IMG/VR virus record: IMGVR_UViG_3300034062_007329
Span: 1 to 64,000 of that record
Source of the DNA: a virus
Direction: 5' to 3' (one strand)
Length of the DNA stretch: 64,000 nucleotides
The notes under the pieces were generated by a model. The model was given only the letters and a program-made list of their open reading frames with translations, made no database searches and was not told where the DNA came from. How positions within the stretch are numbered: the stretch's first letter is position 1; each line of letters begins with the position of its first letter. Of this stretch, positions 61,893-64,000 are shown in pieces. Both the position numbers and the translations under genes were made by a program.

Positions 61893-61921
61893 TTGACTCG
61901 GGCTGGACTATGTAGTAGTAT
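61893..61921 (+). promoter_or_regulatory. Promoter for HNH gene
   Basis: TTGACT, 17 nt, TAGTAT; leader with AAAGGA before ATG 61944. Confidence 0.68.
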
Positions 61922-61943
61922 GGAGCCTATAGAAAGGAATTAC

Positions 61944-62456
61944 ATGAGAGTACTTACACTTGCACCTAATTATGAACCTATAGGCACTATTTCTTGGAAA
62001 AAAGCAGTTGCTTTAGTATTTTTAAATAAAGTTACTACTCTTCAAGAGTATGAAGAAGAAATTAGATCAGTTAACTTTACGATGAAAATACCATCCGTTA
62101 TTGTGTTAAAAAGCGGTAAAATGAAGCGTATCAACTCAGTAAGATTTTCCAGAAGAAATATCTGGCTAAGAGACGAGGGTAAGTGTCAGTATTGCAATAA
62201 AAATGTAAACATCAAACAATTTACAATCGATCATGTACATCCAAAACATGCTGGTGGCAAAACCTCTTGGGAAAATGTTGTTGTTTCGTGCTATGAATGT
62301 AATCAAAAAAAAGGTGAAAAGTCACTAAAAGATTCTGGATTTAAGTTAAGTAAAACACCAAGAAAACCTATTTCTCTTCCATATGTAAATGAAATTGTTG
62401 GTTTTTTTGATGATAACTACTTACATCCATCTTGGAAATTTTGGTTAAATAGGTAA
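61944..62456 (+). CDS. HNH endonuclease
   Basis: 170 aa. RRNIWLRDEGKCQYCNKNVN, FTIDHVHPKHAGGKTSWENV, SCYECNQKKGEKS: HNH motif (D-H ... N ... zinc CxxC pairs) of the McrA/HNH_5 type. The N-terminus (LTLAPNYEPIGTISWKKAVA) is the standard start of this family, which is widespread in bacteria and phages. AAAGGA before the ATG. Confidence 0.9.
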   Translation: MRVLTLAPNYEPIGTISWKKAVALVFLNKVTTLQEYEEEIRSVNFTMKIPSVIVLKSGKMKRINSVRFSRRNIWLRDEGKCQYCNKNVNIKQFTIDHVHPKHAGGKTSWENVVVSCYECNQKKGEKSLKDSGFKLSKTPRKPISLPYVNEIVGFFDDNYLHPSWKFWLNR

Positions 62457-62463
62457 ATAAAAC

Positions 62464-63051
62464 ATGAAACTTTTAGTACTCGACACGGAAACAACTGGTC
62501 TTGATATGACAAGACATGAAATAATTCAAATTGGTTTTCTTCTTATGGAATTTGATGGAGATCAAAAATTTGAATTGATCTCCGAATCTGAAATAAAAAT
62601 TAGACCTCTGCATTTAGAAACTGCCGAACCAGCTGCACTTGCAGTTAATGGTTTTACTGCATATGGCTGGAAGGACACAAAACCAATAAATGAACACTTT
62701 GAAGAAATTAAACAGAAAATAGAAAATGCCGATTTAATGCTCGGACAAAATCTTGTATTTGACCTCAGATTTATAAAACAAGCTTATGAGAATTTGAATG
62801 CAGTCCCACCAGCCTTTCCACAATATATTGATACTAAATGGATGGCAACACAGCTTTTAAAAGAAGGAAAATTAAAAAGTACTTCAATGGATAAAATGTG
62901 CAAACACTTCAATATAAAAATTGAAGGCAAGGCACACACTGCGTTAGTAGATTGTAAAAGAACATTAGAAGTTTATAAGCTATTAGCTAAACAAGTTGCA
63001 GACATTACTAAATTTACATTTATAAAATATTATGATCCTTTTGAGCGTTAA
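62464..63051 (+). CDS. DnaQ-type 3'-5' exonuclease
   Basis: 195 aa DEDDh exonuclease. ExoI LLVLDTETTGLD, ExoII MLGQNLVFDLRFI, ExoIII HTALVDCKRTLEVY with the His-x4-Asp. Likely proofreading subunit for the phage Pol III alpha, or a separate nuclease; no clamp-binding motif was looked for beyond eye. Eight nt after the HNH gene. Confidence 0.92.
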   Translation: MKLLVLDTETTGLDMTRHEIIQIGFLLMEFDGDQKFELISESEIKIRPLHLETAEPAALAVNGFTAYGWKDTKPINEHFEEIKQKIENADLMLGQNLVFDLRFIKQAYENLNAVPPAFPQYIDTKWMATQLLKEGKLKSTSMDKMCKHFNIKIEGKAHTALVDCKRTLEVYKLLAKQVADITKFTFIKYYDPFER

Positions 63052-63063
63052 GGAAAAAATCTA

Positions 63064-63288
63064 ATGAAGCTTGGTGATATGGTTAAGCAACAATTTACTG
63101 ACAGTATCGAACGTTATGGTATTATAGTAGAAGATCCATTAGAAAGATATATCGGCGTCCTCCCAGTAACTAAAAAGTATTTTAAAATAAAATATCTTCC
63201 CCATCCAGATTTACCGTTTCATGGCGGTGATATGTACAGCGAATATACGGTAGAAGATACTTTAACTGTTGTTTCTTCCGTTGAGTAA
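63064..63288 (+). CDS. L-G-D-M-V family small protein
   Basis: 74 aa: MKLGDMVKQQFTDSIERYGI, YFKIKYLPHPD. AT-rich copy of the family. AAGG upstream. Confidence 0.62.
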   Translation: MKLGDMVKQQFTDSIERYGIIVEDPLERYIGVLPVTKKYFKIKYLPHPDLPFHGGDMYSEYTVEDTLTVVSSVE

Positions 63289-63334
63289 AATACTCACTAA
63301 ATAATATAGGAGGTATTTTACGGAGGAAACTTAC

Positions 63335-63475
63335 ATGAGCAAGCAAAAACCTCAAGAAAGCCCTGTACAGATACAATTAGAATTACCAGATTATTCGCAA
63401 ATGTACTATGAATACATGAAGAAAAAAGAAGAAAAAACAGAAGAAGAAACAGTTGTTATTATAGAAATTTACTAA
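63335..63475 (+). CDS. Small charged protein
   Basis: 46 aa: MSKQKPQESPVQIQLELPDY ... KKKEEKTEEETVVIIEIY. GGAGG 8 nt upstream. No family recognised. Confidence 0.6.
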   Translation: MSKQKPQESPVQIQLELPDYSQMYYEYMKKKEEKTEEETVVIIEIY

Positions 63476-63499
63476 TTATTACATTTAATCAGTCTAAGA

Positions 63500-63533
63500 A
63501 CTACTTATGTCATAAGGCATAGGTAGTTTTTTT
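63500..63533 (+). terminator. Rho-independent terminator
   Basis: ACTACTTATG/CATAGGTAGT stem (one G-T) then seven T. Confidence 0.88.
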
Positions 63534-63546
63534 ATTGGCTAAAAAC

Positions 63547-64000
63547 ATGTTATTATTAGAAAATATATCTCACGAAGATCTTAAAAAATATTTAAAAGAA
63601 TTTTATACTTATGCTTTGGAGCGTTTGAAAAAAATAGATCGTGATCCAAAAGTTATATTTAAATATGATCAAAAGAACGCTGATAATTTTTTTGGAAAAA
63701 CTGGTTATTACGACCCTGACGAAGAAAAAATAGTTCTTTATGTGAGTGATCGTCATGCAAAGGATGTACTTAGATCCTTTGCTCATGAATTAATACACCA
63801 TTATCAGAAATGCACTGGAGAAAGCGATACTGTAGACTTAAGCGCCACATCTGATCCATCATATGCATTACACAATGATGGTCTAAGAGAGATGGAAAAA
63901 ATGGCGTTTAAGTGGGGAAATATGTTATTTAGAGATTGGTGTGACATTAAAAAAATGGAGAGGAAAAACAATATGACAGAATCAAAAAAAGATTTAGTTG
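63547..64000 (+). CDS. Zinc metallopeptidase-like protein (3' truncated)
   Basis: Open to the right edge, at least 151 codons. Motif SFAHELIHHYQK has HExxH, and LREMEKMAFKWG could supply the third Glu ligand, as in gluzincins. The last visible residues (MTESKKDLV) sit after an internal ATG. Starts 13 nt after the terminator with a weak ribosome site. Confidence 0.7.
   Translation, partial: MLLLENISHEDLKKYLKEFYTYALERLKKIDRDPKVIFKYDQKNADNFFGKTGYYDPDEEKIVLYVSDRHAKDVLRSFAHELIHHYQKCTGESDTVDLSATSDPSYALHNDGLREMEKMAFKWGNMLFRDWCDIKKMERKNNMTESKKDLV

Noticed and set aside
63500-63509. Late motif AACTACTTAT
   Set aside because: It is one arm of a clear terminator stem followed by seven T.

Overview
The window reads as part of a large virulent tailed bacteriophage (Caudoviricetes), probably aquatic. 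Genes are short, tightly packed and almost all on the + strand. The phage carries its own replicative DNA polymerase (a DnaE-type Pol III alpha), a DnaQ-type exonuclease, dUTPase, GuaB- and PurA-type purine enzymes, GroEL, Hsp20, a ClpP-like protease and about 17 tRNAs. There are HNH and GIY-YIG endonucleases and a lytic transglycosylase, but no rRNA, integrase or CRISPR array. No capsid, tail or terminase gene was recognised here, so the assignment rests on the accessory and replication genes.

Layout. 0-8.5 kb: nucleotidyltransferase (5' truncated), Pol III alpha, glycosyltransferase, dUTPase, IMP dehydrogenase-like protein and a sigma region-4-like protein. 8.5-24.7 kb: proposed late/virion-associated genes, many starting with MKITK-x-x-L-x-x-I-I-x-E-E, mixed with ClpP, GroEL and Hsp20, a P-loop/GNAT fusion, a HAD phosphatase and an aminoacyl-transferase-like protein. 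24.7-26.5 kb: purA, displaced by a GIY-YIG endonuclease gene and restarted from a silently recoded 5' end. 26.5-39 kb: small early-type genes plus a MoxR ATPase/VWA-metallopeptidase pair. 39-46 kb: tRNA cluster with inserted endonuclease genes, a Mom-like gene and several structured RNA candidates. 46-51 kb: two arrays of tandem paralogous small proteins (4 + 12) whose ends and starts overlap. 51-58 kb: GC-richer small early genes, minus-strand promoters without minus-strand genes, a T-arm-like RNA and a run of tiny membrane peptides. 58-64 kb: AT-rich genes again: kinase-like protein, proposed internal protein, transglycosylase (the only minus-strand gene), HNH, DnaQ and a metallopeptidase cut by the window end.

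Expression logic seen in the sequence. About 36 sigma-70-like promoters (TTGAC-N then a TGG/TGA-ended 17-nt spacer and TA-N-N-N-T) lie mainly at 26-57 kb; nearly all have exactly 17-nt spacers. They fall into two classes. In one, the -10 lies 6-7 nt before ATG, so the transcript should be leaderless. In the other, a 5'-proximal hairpin is followed by a Shine-Dalgarno site. A second motif, AACTA(T/C)TTAT, precedes genes of the proposed late class and also occurs either 3-4 nt before ATG or 25-35 nt upstream of a ribosome site. I infer an early/middle and a late promoter class.

The most unusual features are the expansion of a V-G-D-L-V small beta-barrel-like family (about 30 copies) with stop codons embedded in the next gene's G-D motif, the recoded purA restart, systematic leaderless promoters, convergent promoters without genes, and T-arm-bearing RNAs without anticodons.
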